A DNA stretch of 22,764 nucleotides from Mycoemilia scoparia (Eukaryota; Kickxellomycota; Kickxellomycetes; Kickxellales; Kickxellaceae): the NCBI GenBank assembly GCA_027575805.1, contig JANBPU010000253.1:1-22764 (forward strand), in the 5' to 3' direction. The notes beneath the pieces are model-generated. The model searched no databases. It was not told where the DNA came from and worked only from the letters and a program-made list of their open reading frames with translations. Each line of letters starts with the position of its first letter. The first letter of the stretch is position 1. Made by a program: the position numbers and the translations under genes. Below, one piece after another: positions 8,581 to 16,497 of this stretch.

Positions 8581-8725
8581 CAAGATTTCATAAGACCGTA
8601 GACAAAATTGGCCTCCAGGAGTTGCATGACAAGTGGCTGATGGTTGGGCCAAAATATGAGTGCCCATTTTTGTCTATTTCACCAATGGTCACTAGTGGAG
8701 TCTCGCCCTATGGATAGTTTTTGGT
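8581..8725 (+). repeat. GGGCAAAATGG interspersed repeat, copy B, tandem to copy A
   Basis: Contains GACAAAATTGGCCTCCAGGA, GTTGCATGACAAGTGGCTG, GGGCCAAAATATGAG and TGCCCATTTTTGTCTATTTC. It ends with ACTAGTGGAGTCTCGCCCTA and GATAGTTTTTGG, resembling the end of copy E where the MITE terminus begins. Confidence 0.8.
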
Positions 8726-9031
8726 TATCAATTAGTAGATGTGGATTGTGATTCCAAGCCTGATAAAACCAATCAGTGGGTATTTGAGTGGTCGCATTAT
8801 AAAATAATCTACTTAAATTCATGGCTAGACACGCCAACAATGCAAAAATAACAGTCAAAAAAATATTCGTTATTAGTTTACATTGATTATGCAATAATCA
8901 TATCGAAAGCCAGCATCCAGCCTTTGCTTTAATGCAAAACTGCCAGATATTAAGCAACATTTTCAGAACTATTTTTTTACCACATTTACCTCCAGGATAA
9001 ACTACACTCAAATGTATATACACAATAATAG
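8726..9031. other. Upstream region of array gene 2
   Basis: AT-rich, no gene seen. A minus-strand frame at 8679-8894 overlaps repeat B and has no supporting features. Confidence 0.5.
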
Positions 9032-9039
9032 TATAAATA
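9032..9039 (+). promoter_or_regulatory. TATA box of array gene 2
   Basis: TATAAATA, 149 bp before the ATG at 9181. The leader also contains ACCAAAAAGC at 9141, repeated in the leader of gene 3. Confidence 0.7.
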
Positions 9040-9180
9040 CTTCCAACCTTTTCAAGACATTTTCTTGTTTAACTATCTTTTTTTTATATTGCTCAATATT
9101 CCAAAATTGCACGTACACACACGTTCAAGAACAAACAATAACCAAAAAGCTCTCCACTACAGTTCATCTCACCTGAGAAA

Positions 9181-9909
9181 ATGTCTGCACAAGCCAGGAT
9201 CGAGTTTTATAGTGAATTAGATAAGATTTTCAGGACCATTCAAGAGATTGTCGATGAATCCAAAGAATGTGATGCAGATATAAAGGAAGATACCGAGTAT
9301 CTTTTTAGTTCGTTGGGATGTGAAGAGTACATGAAAAAGCAGGCAGTCATTGAGGACATGTACAATAAAGTGTACAATGGTCTACCTGCTCACACAAAAC
9401 ACAGTATTCTTTGCGATGTAAAAAGAATAATCAATAGCCACCTCATTTCTTACAAAGCAGGCATCAATTCAAATGCATATTTCTATGACAGCAAATATCA
9501 GAGAATATTCAAATCTATTTCGACTGGAATTCCCCCTACCTCTACCGCCACTACTGATGATGCTAGTCATCAAAGAGGTTTTGATCAGATTGTGACTTTT
9601 ACACCAACTCAGGCTTCTAACAAGTTTGATCTTTTGTATCAGAAGCTTGATGATGATCTCAAAAAGCACATGGGATTAGGGGTTATAGTCAATGGTAGCA
9701 AGAGTTTTGTTAACTATTTGTTTCAAATCATTAGATTTGCTTGTGGGGCTACTGCGTATGTAGGCTTATGTGATGTTGCGCTTACAAGGTATGCTAATGG
9801 TGATGTTGATGGTTGCGAAGCATTGATGGAACAGGTTATGAAGAATCCTATTATAATGGAACTTCAGAACTTTAACTATGTTCCTTGTGATGGTGTGACG
9901 CATAGATAA
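9181..9909 (+). CDS. Array paralog 2, unknown family
   Basis: The product has 242 residues, no signal peptide, and is charged and helical through the first 110 residues. A Pro/Ser/Thr linker (GIPPTSTATTDDASHQ, 116-131) precedes the family motif VTFTPTQASNKFDLL at 138-152. The C-terminal block contains NGSKSFVNYLFQIIRFACGA (171-190), TAYVGLCDVAL (191-201), a GDVDGCEALM segment (207-216) and NPIIMELQNFNY (222-233). The DGC-x-x-LM element recurs in gene 5 (EGCHSLM) and gene 1 (DACRALI), so this cysteine is probably structurally important. The gene is intronless with a strong TATA box. It is the clearest full-length reference copy for the family. Confidence 0.82.
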   Translation: MSAQARIEFYSELDKIFRTIQEIVDESKECDADIKEDTEYLFSSLGCEEYMKKQAVIEDMYNKVYNGLPAHTKHSILCDVKRIINSHLISYKAGINSNAYFYDSKYQRIFKSISTGIPPTSTATTDDASHQRGFDQIVTFTPTQASNKFDLLYQKLDDDLKKHMGLGVIVNGSKSFVNYLFQIIRFACGATAYVGLCDVALTRYANGDVDGCEALMEQVMKNPIIMELQNFNYVPCDGVTHR

Positions 9910-10073
9910 ACATCCTTCATGGCTGTATCTGTTAGCGCCATTAATATGCTTCTGTTTTTATTATGAACTTTAATGGTCATATAATTTTAATGGTTTCCTG
10001 ATTTTTGCTGTCCGATTTTCTTTTGTCTATGCATTTAGAGGTTTTGTTATTTTGATGTTGTTATTTGTAATGT

Positions 10074-10082
10074 ATTTGGATT
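10074..10082 (+). promoter_or_regulatory. Shared 3' flank motif ATTTGGATT (gene 2)
   Basis: Located 165 bp after the stop, in the same order relative to the downstream GGGCAAAATGG repeat as in gene 1. Confidence 0.35.
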
Positions 10083-10219
10083 AGAAAGCATATCATTGTT
10101 GTTAATCTGTTTGAACTTTGATCAAAAGTTGAGTATGTAATGGTAATTCCAAAAAGCTATATATCGGTCTTTTGGAATTTTTTCTATTTAAAATCCTTTC
10201 TGAGACTCGGTTTTGAAAA

Positions 10220-10355
10220 TTGGTCAAAAATCGCAAAGTCTTGGGCAAAATGGGTTCCCAGGAGTTGCATATGAAATGGCTTGCCGTTGGGCAAAAATAT
10301 ATGGTCTCATTTTTGTCTATTTCATGCCTGATCAATAGTGAAATCTTGCCAATTT
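10220..10355 (+). repeat. GGGCAAAATGG interspersed repeat, copy C
   Basis: Contains TTGGGCAAAATGGG, CCCAGGAGTTGCATATGAAA, GTTGGGCAAAAATAT, TCATTTTTGTCTATTTCATG and AATAGTGAAATCTTGCC. An ATG frame across it (10220-10453, 77 codons) is repeat-derived; frames in other copies of the repeat are not maintained. Confidence 0.82.
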
Positions 10356-10526
10356 GCAAATTTGCCATTACTACAATTTTGAAAGAATACCCAGAGGCAT
10401 CCCGATACCAGTCAAATGCATTTGATATGTACTTGAACTTTTTGTATTTATAACCAAATTTATTTTAATGCCATATATGTGCACAATGTCATCACAAAAA
10501 CCTAACCCCTCAATAAAATAGAGTGC
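10356..10526. other. Upstream region of array gene 3
   Basis: No gene seen; AT-rich DNA leading into the TATA box. Confidence 0.4.
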
Positions 10527-10534
10527 TATAAATA
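10527..10534 (+). promoter_or_regulatory. TATA box of array gene 3
   Basis: TATAAATA, 165 bp before the ATG at 10692. A second TATAAAT lies at about 10642, only 50 bp before the ATG. Confidence 0.65.
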
Positions 10535-10691
10535 ATTCAAATGCTGCGCCTAGATTTTTAAAATTTCAACTGCTTTTAGTACCATTATTTCTTGCCTCTC
10601 AAATTTCATTACCAAAAAGCCAACAACAAAAACTAGTTCATTTATAAATCAACACTCAGCCTTCACTACCTTCAAAACATCACACCACACA

Positions 10692-11411
10692 ATGTCTAGA
10701 ATTACGCCATTGGTTGAGCTTGTAACAAAAATTCAGGAGCATTTTTCTGATACCCACAGTATGATGAGTTGGCTTTCATCCTGTCCAAGAGAAACTGATA
10801 ATATAGTCACCATCTTGGATTATCTTTTGTTTCCTGATCTAGATGACTGGATCCAATACTGTAAGTCAACTTATGACAGGGATATTTCCAGTCAACCAAA
10901 GGAGGTAAAAAAAGAATTCAGTGACACCTTATTCAGCAAAGTACTTTCTGCTCTGGCTACTTGCCGAGCAAGTATCCAGACCAGAGTTGATTCTTATGAA
11001 AGTGATTATGAGAGGTTTAGTAAGCTTGAGAGTTTTGACAAGCGCGGATATGACAAGCTTGTTCCTACTTCACCTGCTGTGATGCAATGCAGACTTATTG
11101 CTTTCTATGCAAAAGTTGCTGTCGATATTGAAAACAATTCAAACGAAAAGAAGTTTATTTTCAAAAACGGACAAGAATTTGCAAACTTTTATAGTGCTGT
11201 CTTCAAAAATACTGTTTTTGTTGCCTCCTATGCGACGATGTGTCACTTTGGGCTTCAATTGGCTGTGGGTTTGAAGTGGAATGCGTTTAATGCCGCGATG
11301 GAGAATATTCTAAACAATCCATTACTGGAAAAATTGGAGGATTATGATCTACACCAGAATATCCTGGAAAAGAGCATCTCTTCTGTAAAGTCGTTAGTGA
11401 AGCTCGGATAG
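10692..11411 (+). CDS. Array paralog 3, diverged, unknown family
   Basis: The product has 239 residues. The family landmarks are present but altered: LVPTSPAVMQCRLIAFYAKV at 123-142 replaces the TPTQ...KFDL motif. KNGQEFANFYSAVFKNTVFV continues into ASYATMCHFGLQLA (158-191), and the terminal element is NNPLLEKLEDYDL (208-220). The DGC element is lost (WNAFNAAMENIL). A 15-residue extra tail rich in Ser/Lys follows. The middle region (QPKEVKKEFSDTLFSKVLSA, 68-87) aligns in position with SMSQESKQELLNNL of the distant copy at 21525. It is intronless with no signal peptide. Assignment to the family rests on this motif order plus array position. Confidence 0.72.
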   Translation: MSRITPLVELVTKIQEHFSDTHSMMSWLSSCPRETDNIVTILDYLLFPDLDDWIQYCKSTYDRDISSQPKEVKKEFSDTLFSKVLSALATCRASIQTRVDSYESDYERFSKLESFDKRGYDKLVPTSPAVMQCRLIAFYAKVAVDIENNSNEKKFIFKNGQEFANFYSAVFKNTVFVASYATMCHFGLQLAVGLKWNAFNAAMENILNNPLLEKLEDYDLHQNILEKSISSVKSLVKLG

Positions 11412-11509
11412 TACTTATTTTTGGATACTCCATGGTTTGCTTTCTTTGCAAAAAAAAGGTTGCGATTTTTTAAATTTTGTTGGCATTACTGAGTTTGAAT
11501 TCGGAATAA

Positions 11510-11518
11510 ATTTGGATT
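11510..11518 (+). promoter_or_regulatory. Shared 3' flank motif ATTTGGATT (gene 3)
   Basis: Located 99 bp after the stop; same nonamer as downstream of genes 1 and 2. Unlike those genes there is no GGGCAAAATGG repeat after it. Confidence 0.35.
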
Positions 11519-11938
11519 ACTAAAAATGGTTACTTATTTTGTATTTTTAAAAGAATCAAGAGAACTGTAGTTATAGGAATAGAGTGCGTTTGAATTTCAA
11601 CAAAAAGCATACAGATTTATTTAGTATTGTCGAAATGTAAATGATTTTAGAAAAGATATATTTATGGCATATAAACATACGCTTCGCTGCATCATCAGCA
11701 TAACCAGAACTTGGGCTAATGCAAAGTTTACAAAAACAATGATAAAATGCCATTATATTTTCACATGCTACACTAAAAAATATTTTTCAACCAAAATCAT
11801 ATATAATTTTAACATATTATTCAACCAAAAAAAAACTCTTCTCATCTGTATCGCATTTTATTACAGACTCACTCCACTTTACCATTTTATATTAAACATC
11901 CTCATTTGAAAAGTTTAGCCTTGCCAAGAAGCAAGCAA
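11519..11938. other. Upstream region of array gene 4
   Basis: No gene and no TATAAATA box at the expected distance. TATA-like runs exist at about 11668 and 11797-11803 but are not distinguishable from the AT-rich background. Confidence 0.45.
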
Positions 11939-11950
11939 ATGAGTATATAA
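11939..11950 (+). promoter_or_regulatory. Three-codon upstream ORF before array gene 4
   Basis: ATGAGTATATAA reads Met-Ser-Ile-stop and ends 7 nt before the main ATG. If both are on the mRNA, it could lower translation of gene 4. The other array genes have no such mini-ORF this close. Confidence 0.35.
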
Positions 11951-11957
11951 GTACAAG

Positions 11958-12722
11958 ATGTTTTCATCTGAGAGAGATTTTAGAAACAAGATTGAGATGA
12001 CCTTTATGGAAACCCTGGATATAGTCAAACAAACTCTGGGGCAAATTCCTGGCATTGATATAAACCCAGAGTTTGCCATCAAATCATCCCAATTCTCAAA
12101 TCTGTCAGAAATGAGCCAAGATGTTTGTGTGTATTTTGATGAATTATATATAGCAATGTCTCTAAACGAACAAGAGGCATTTTCTGAATCTATTCTTGAA
12201 TATGCACAGTCCTATATTGATCTATATGTGCAATGTATTTGGATACAAGTGCAAGAATATTCCAGCGATCATGTTTACTTTGAACGCTTCTTTGAACAAG
12301 TTATAGAAGACAGGACTGATGGGATTTCAAAATCTACCCCTGCTCGATTGTGGACTAAATACCAAGAGTTTATAGCAATCACATTAGCACGTATTGAAAG
12401 AATCAAACAAAGCAGCACTACCAGAAATAACAGGGACAATGGTTCTTCTACAACAAACACTGGTGTAGTAGTAGGAGGGGAAGGCAGGGGCTATGAAGAC
12501 GACAAGATCAACAATGGTGAGGAGTTTTCAAGCTTTTTCTTCAAGATTCATTCATATACTCGGTTTATGTCTTCCTTTGCCGCAATTTGTGGTACAACGT
12601 TTGGGCACGTTAATAGTGAGCATTTCGACGAATGCAAAAGCTTTATGTCCCAGATGCTGGATCATCCACTTGTGGTTGAACTTGAAAGCTATAATTCTGG
12701 TAGTGTGAACAATCTGGAATAA
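11958..12722 (+). CDS. Array paralog 4, with expanded linker, unknown family
   Basis: The longest copy, 254 residues. The N-terminus (SSERDFRNKIEMTFMETLDI) lines up with that of gene 5 (SSPSDIFKREVANILEKSLE), supporting the ATG used. The central motif is reduced to SKSTPARLWTKYQEF (125-138). After it comes an unusual 30-residue low-complexity insert rich in Ser, Thr, Asn and Gly (SSTTRNNRDNGSSTTNTG, then VVVGGEGRGYEDD). The C-terminal block is typical: NNGEEFSSFFFKIHSYTRFM (185-204), SSFAAICGTTFG, DECKSFMSQMLDHPLVVELE (224-243). There is no DGC but DEC takes its place. The gene is intronless. Its upstream region differs from its siblings in lacking a TATAAATA box at the usual spacing. Confidence 0.75.
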   Translation: MFSSERDFRNKIEMTFMETLDIVKQTLGQIPGIDINPEFAIKSSQFSNLSEMSQDVCVYFDELYIAMSLNEQEAFSESILEYAQSYIDLYVQCIWIQVQEYSSDHVYFERFFEQVIEDRTDGISKSTPARLWTKYQEFIAITLARIERIKQSSTTRNNRDNGSSTTNTGVVVGGEGRGYEDDKINNGEEFSSFFFKIHSYTRFMSSFAAICGTTFGHVNSEHFDECKSFMSQMLDHPLVVELESYNSGSVNNLE

Positions 12723-13217
12723 TAAATTTATTAATGTCATTGTAGTTTATTTTATCGAATATGATATTCCTTTGCTTTATTTCATATACTTCTTGTATAT
12801 ATATTTTAGTGTTTGAGTGGCTTGGAATAAAAAGTAAGACTATAAAGATGTTGATTAGGTATTTTATTACTCCTAGGGAGGTAGCTGCCGTATGCCACAT
12901 ACACTAAAGGATGTGTTAAAGCTAAACTATAGAGTCTGCGTTTTGTTATATTTTCATAACCCATAATCCAAAAACATGAAACCCATATTTCCACCAAATT
13001 TTCTTCTAAATATCAGCATGAAAATGCTGTTTTAAAGGCATTGAAACATAGTATCAATGCAAACCAAACCAAAAAGCAAACTTTAAGCATAGATTTATCA
13101 CTTTCTTTAACCCAAAATAACATAATTATGCACACCTGTCAGATATAACATAGAGAACAAGGTGGCGCCACACTGTTAACTCTGCCTCAAATGACAAGAG
13201 TGATTTGGAAAGTGTCT
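12723..13217. other. Intergenic region between array genes 4 and 5
   Basis: No gene is supported. It contains a minus-orientation dispersed repeat copy at 12872-12915. ACCAAAAAGC also occurs near 13070, well upstream of the gene 5 TATA box. Confidence 0.5.
12872..12915 (-). repeat. Dispersed repeat, copy 2
   Basis: On the minus strand reads TCCTTTAGTGTATGTGGCAT, then AGCTACCTCC and AGTAAT, matching 4920-4965. Confidence 0.6.
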
Positions 13218-13225
13218 TATAAATA
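13218..13225 (+). promoter_or_regulatory. TATA box of array gene 5
   Basis: TATAAATA, 160 bp before the ATG at 13378. Confidence 0.65.
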
Positions 13226-13377
13226 AACTTGGCTCACCCACCCACCACTTTTCAAAAAATGCCAAAATCTCATGCATTTCCCCCTTTATGCTCCAAAAAT
13301 CCATGTGGGCCAAATATTAACAATAAATAAAAGAGGTGTCTTCCTTCAAACTAAGTCAAACCACATCTCATCACACG

Positions 13378-14049
13378 ATGTCTTCTCCATCTGATATTTT
13401 CAAGAGAGAGGTAGCAAACATCCTTGAGAAATCTCTCGAATTGCTTGATATAGCCAAAGAGACAGATACAACAGTATATGGGATTCCTACCTGCTATCTT
13501 GATATCTTTTGGTGTCGATGGCTGGACAATAAAGATCAAGCCCTTGCACAAATGTATGACCAACATATCACACACTTGGGAGGGTATGATGTTGATAACC
13601 ACCTTGGAGACGTATATAGCTACATCGAGGAGTATATTCCTGCTTGTAAAAGGAGGGTTTGGGAAATGGTTGAAATTCAGGTCAAAAGGTACAACGAGTA
13701 TGGCAAAGTCAAATTCAACGATAAAGCCCAGTATGACATGGTTGAGTCCATCTCGCCAAGCCACTTGGCCTCAAAATTCGATCTCTATGTTCAAAGTGTT
13801 TATGATGAGATCGAATCTTACAGGGCTGGTTATGGAGCCGTTCAGAGTGGTGAGAATTTTGTAAGGTGGTTCTTTGTGTTTGTCATCAGCAGTTCTGTTG
13901 TGGCGCTATATCCTACGATATGTGATGTTGCGTTAAAGAAAGTCATGGCTGGTGATACCGAAGGCTGCCACAGCCTGATGAACAGTATTCGAAAACACCC
14001 CGAATTCAATTACTTGATAAATTATCGCTATTTCTCACCAGCGAATTGA
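13378..14049 (+). CDS. Array paralog 5, unknown family
   Basis: The product has 223 residues from the ATG at 13378; the open frame extends upstream, but only with a GTG, so the ATG is the start. The family motif is SISPSHLASKFDLYVQSVYD (124-143), keeping KFDL. The C-terminal block is the most hydrophobic of the set: GENFVRWFFVFVISSSVVAL (158-177), then YPTICDVALKKVMAGDTEGC (178-197) and HSLMNSIRKHPEFNYLINYRY. The CDVAL string is shared exactly with gene 2 (LCDVAL). There is no signal peptide or intron. The segment 161-186 could span a membrane or form a buried hairpin. It is the last gene of the contiguous array. Confidence 0.8.
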   Translation: MSSPSDIFKREVANILEKSLELLDIAKETDTTVYGIPTCYLDIFWCRWLDNKDQALAQMYDQHITHLGGYDVDNHLGDVYSYIEEYIPACKRRVWEMVEIQVKRYNEYGKVKFNDKAQYDMVESISPSHLASKFDLYVQSVYDEIESYRAGYGAVQSGENFVRWFFVFVISSSVVALYPTICDVALKKVMAGDTEGCHSLMNSIRKHPEFNYLINYRYFSPAN

Positions 14050-14507
14050 GGTTTGTATTCCTCATGACTGTTGAAGTCATTTTTTTCGTTTTCATGATTG
14101 GATTACACAATATCTACATTGTGTTTCCTTTCTTACTATTATTCTTTCGGGGTATATTTTATCCATATCCTTTTCTTTGTTTTGGTGTTTGTTCTAACAT
14201 GTATATTTGGCCTAGAAATTAAATTATCATTTAATACTCAAAGCAGGTAGATTAGCATTTTAACATGATGGTTCTGTATTGAGGGTTTGTTTCTTCAAGA
14301 TTAGAGATCTCACACTTAGCAAATATCAATTAGAGGCGTACTGCATTAATACCACAGTATGAGGAGATCTTGAAAATGCCCAAAGAGCAATTTGTAGATG
14401 ATTTACTACGTTCACTGTGTTTTTAAAAGTAAACAAAAATCCAACTGACTCGAACCAAATTTAGCTTTGATAGTTGATAATGATGCTGCTGTTATTCCTC
14501 TTATATA
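14050..14507. other. 3' flank of array gene 5
   Basis: No gene seen. A weak relative of the shared 3' motif (ATTTGGCCT) occurs at about 14204. Confidence 0.4.
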
Positions 14508-14645
14508 TAAGGCCAGAGTTCACAAAGCCTCTGACAAAATGGGTCCCAGGAGTAGTTGCAAAATAAATGGCTTGACATTGGGCCAAAATACGAGGGCCAA
14601 TTTCTGCCTAACATAGATTCGATCATTAGTGAAATCTTGCCTTGA
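14508..14645 (+). repeat. GGGCAAAATGG interspersed repeat, copy D
   Basis: Contains TCACAAAGCCT, GACAAAATGGGTCCCAGGAG, AAATGGCTTGACATTGGGCC, AAAATACGAG and TTTCTGCCTAACATAGATTC, ending ATTAGTGAAATCTTGCC. It lies about 460 bp after the stop of array gene 5, a similar setting to copies A/B and C. Confidence 0.8.
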
Positions 14646-14909
14646 TATCACCCATCTCTATTAATTCAATAGCGAAAAATCTAAAATTAAAACATATAAA
14701 TCTCGGTGCAATGTTCCTAGAGATTTATTGTAACTAATAATGGTTTTTACACCACAGCTAAACAAAGGAGTGGCACTTTAAACGGCAACCACGACTTGCA
14801 GCAGGTATACTGGCTTTGCGCATTTTTTAAGATACACGCCACTAACAACTTCTCTACTCTCCAAATAAGCGCGCACGAATACAAGCATTCCACAGCCACA
14901 ATTTCCCTT

Positions 14910-14917
14910 TATAATAA
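14910..14917 (+). promoter_or_regulatory. Candidate TATA box before a possible first exon
   Basis: TATAATAA, 110 bp before an ATG at 15020 in a good fungal start context (AAAAGAATGGC). The 17-codon frame reaches a GTAAGT donor at 15072. No matching downstream exon could be fixed, so only the site is noted. Confidence 0.25.
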
Positions 14918-15922
14918 ATCAAGTATCATATCAGCTCAATGATCAAATAGCAAAGACATATGTTGTTGATAATTAAAAATACTACTACTCATTACCATCA
15001 AATTAACTGGGAGAAAAGAATGGCTGCGCTCAATACCGTTATTGAGCCCTTCACCCATTGTTTAGTAGAAAGTAAGTGGGTTTGAAGTATTACATGTTGA
15101 TGCAAAAGGTTCAGAGCTGTGCATTAATGTGGTGACAAGTGGATACGCCACGCACCTTCCATTGCATATCTACCTTACTGCCAGATCACTGTTGCCATTG
15201 TTGCTTCATATACACCTTTGATGCTATATACTATCATCCGAACAAATCTCATTGGAAAAATTTATTTATGAAAAAAAGACATTTAATATTAGATATCTAT
15301 ACCAAACCTTTTGGCCATCCGAGTCTGCCATTAAGAATATCGGTCAAACTCTGTGAAAACAATATCCACAACAACAAATAGCCAGTTTGTTTTTGAACAT
15401 TTAATCTTGAAACAATGACAAGTTGACCTGAACCATATCCTCAGAGTTTTTACAAAAACAGATATGTATCATCCATCACCCCAGTACCAATTAGTTAGTT
15501 GGGATCTTAATTCAAGTGGCTCTGTGGCATTGAATTCTGCCACTTGGCTGGCTCCGTATAAAGAAAGATTAAATGGATGTGTACAACGTTATGCATAGCC
15601 GTTTTTAAAATGACAAGCACTGATAAACTATCCTTTTAAGCATTCACCGTAGCCCCAGTGCATCAGCATCTGTCTTGGTCATTGTTCGCTTTGCATGTCT
15701 TTAACTATTTAAATCGTAATACCGAGCAAGTTAGTGTGAAATGCCCAAAGGAAAATCCCAACACAACTCTTGCATGCTTTTGTGTGAACTCGTGTGAGTG
15801 AGTGTTGCAGAATAGTCACAACAAAAGGTTAAAGAACTATACATCTCTGTCTGTATGTGTCCATTTTGACATTAGAAAAAGAAGGGGAGAAGCACAATTG
15901 AAAGCAGCCATTTTGTATAAGG

Positions 15923-15926
<4 letters not shown>

Positions 15927-15956
<30 letters not shown>
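15927..15956. repeat. CT dinucleotide microsatellite, about 15 units
   Basis: Uninterrupted CT repeats about 540 bp before the receptor start codon; possibly within its promoter or leader. Confidence 0.95.
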
Positions 15957-15959
<3 letters not shown>

Positions 15960-16497
15960 TATGTAGCTAAGGGAGACACACAGACACACACATCCATTGG
16001 CTGGCACCATTCAAGGAAAGACCAAAAATGGATATGTCTGTGTTGTATTTAACTGGAAACATCTACAGTTGTAAGCCACACAAATAACCCTGGCGTATAA
16101 TCCCTCCCTCCATTCTTTCCAAATGAGAAAATGACTACTTTGTGTTTATGCCATCAGACACCCATACACACACAAACCATCAACCTAGAAAAACATCCCA
16201 ATGTCATGGATACCAAGAATATAGTTACATACATGTGTGCACTTATTTCTCCAGATGTTCAATGGTTGATCTTATAGAAAAGGTACAACGTAGGACATTC
16301 TCAAGTAACAGCATCTTCCTTAGGCCTTTTCTTTTTCTCTCTCACCCCCTCCATCTACCGCTGCAGGAATCCAATAAACATCTCTCTCTCTCTCTTTATA
16401 TCTTTTGATAAATATAGATTGGCAATTTCTAATATTAACTCTAGTCTCTAATTTATTATTGGCCTTTTCACGTCTTGACTTGAGAACTGTGTGTAAC

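Larger units (their letters stand above)
14646..16497. other. Long intergenic/5' region before the receptor gene
   Basis: No confident coding gene in 1.85 kb. It contains the candidate promoter and first exon at 14910-15072, a CT microsatellite at 15927-15956 and another CT run at about 16380-16395. The pyrimidine-rich stretches are typical of fungal promoter or leader regions. A frame at 15139-15381 needs a GTG start and is not accepted. Confidence 0.5.

Noticed and set aside
10220..10453. 77-codon ATG frame containing KMGSQELHMKWL
   Set aside because: Translation of repeat copy C. A similar peptide arises from copy E, but frames are not kept in copies A, B, D and F.
13336..13377. 14-residue N-terminal extension of array gene 5
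   Set aside because: It would begin at GTG; the ATG at 13378 aligns with the start of gene 4.
15139..15381. 80-codon frame rich in Cys and His
   Set aside because: Starts at GTG, no ATG until late, no recognisable motif. It is in phase with the 15020 exon if spliced at 15185, but the protein is implausible.
16405..16497. 31-residue N-terminal extension of the receptor with a signal-like hydrophobic stretch
   Set aside because: The extension would begin at a TTG codon; the first ATG in frame is 16498.
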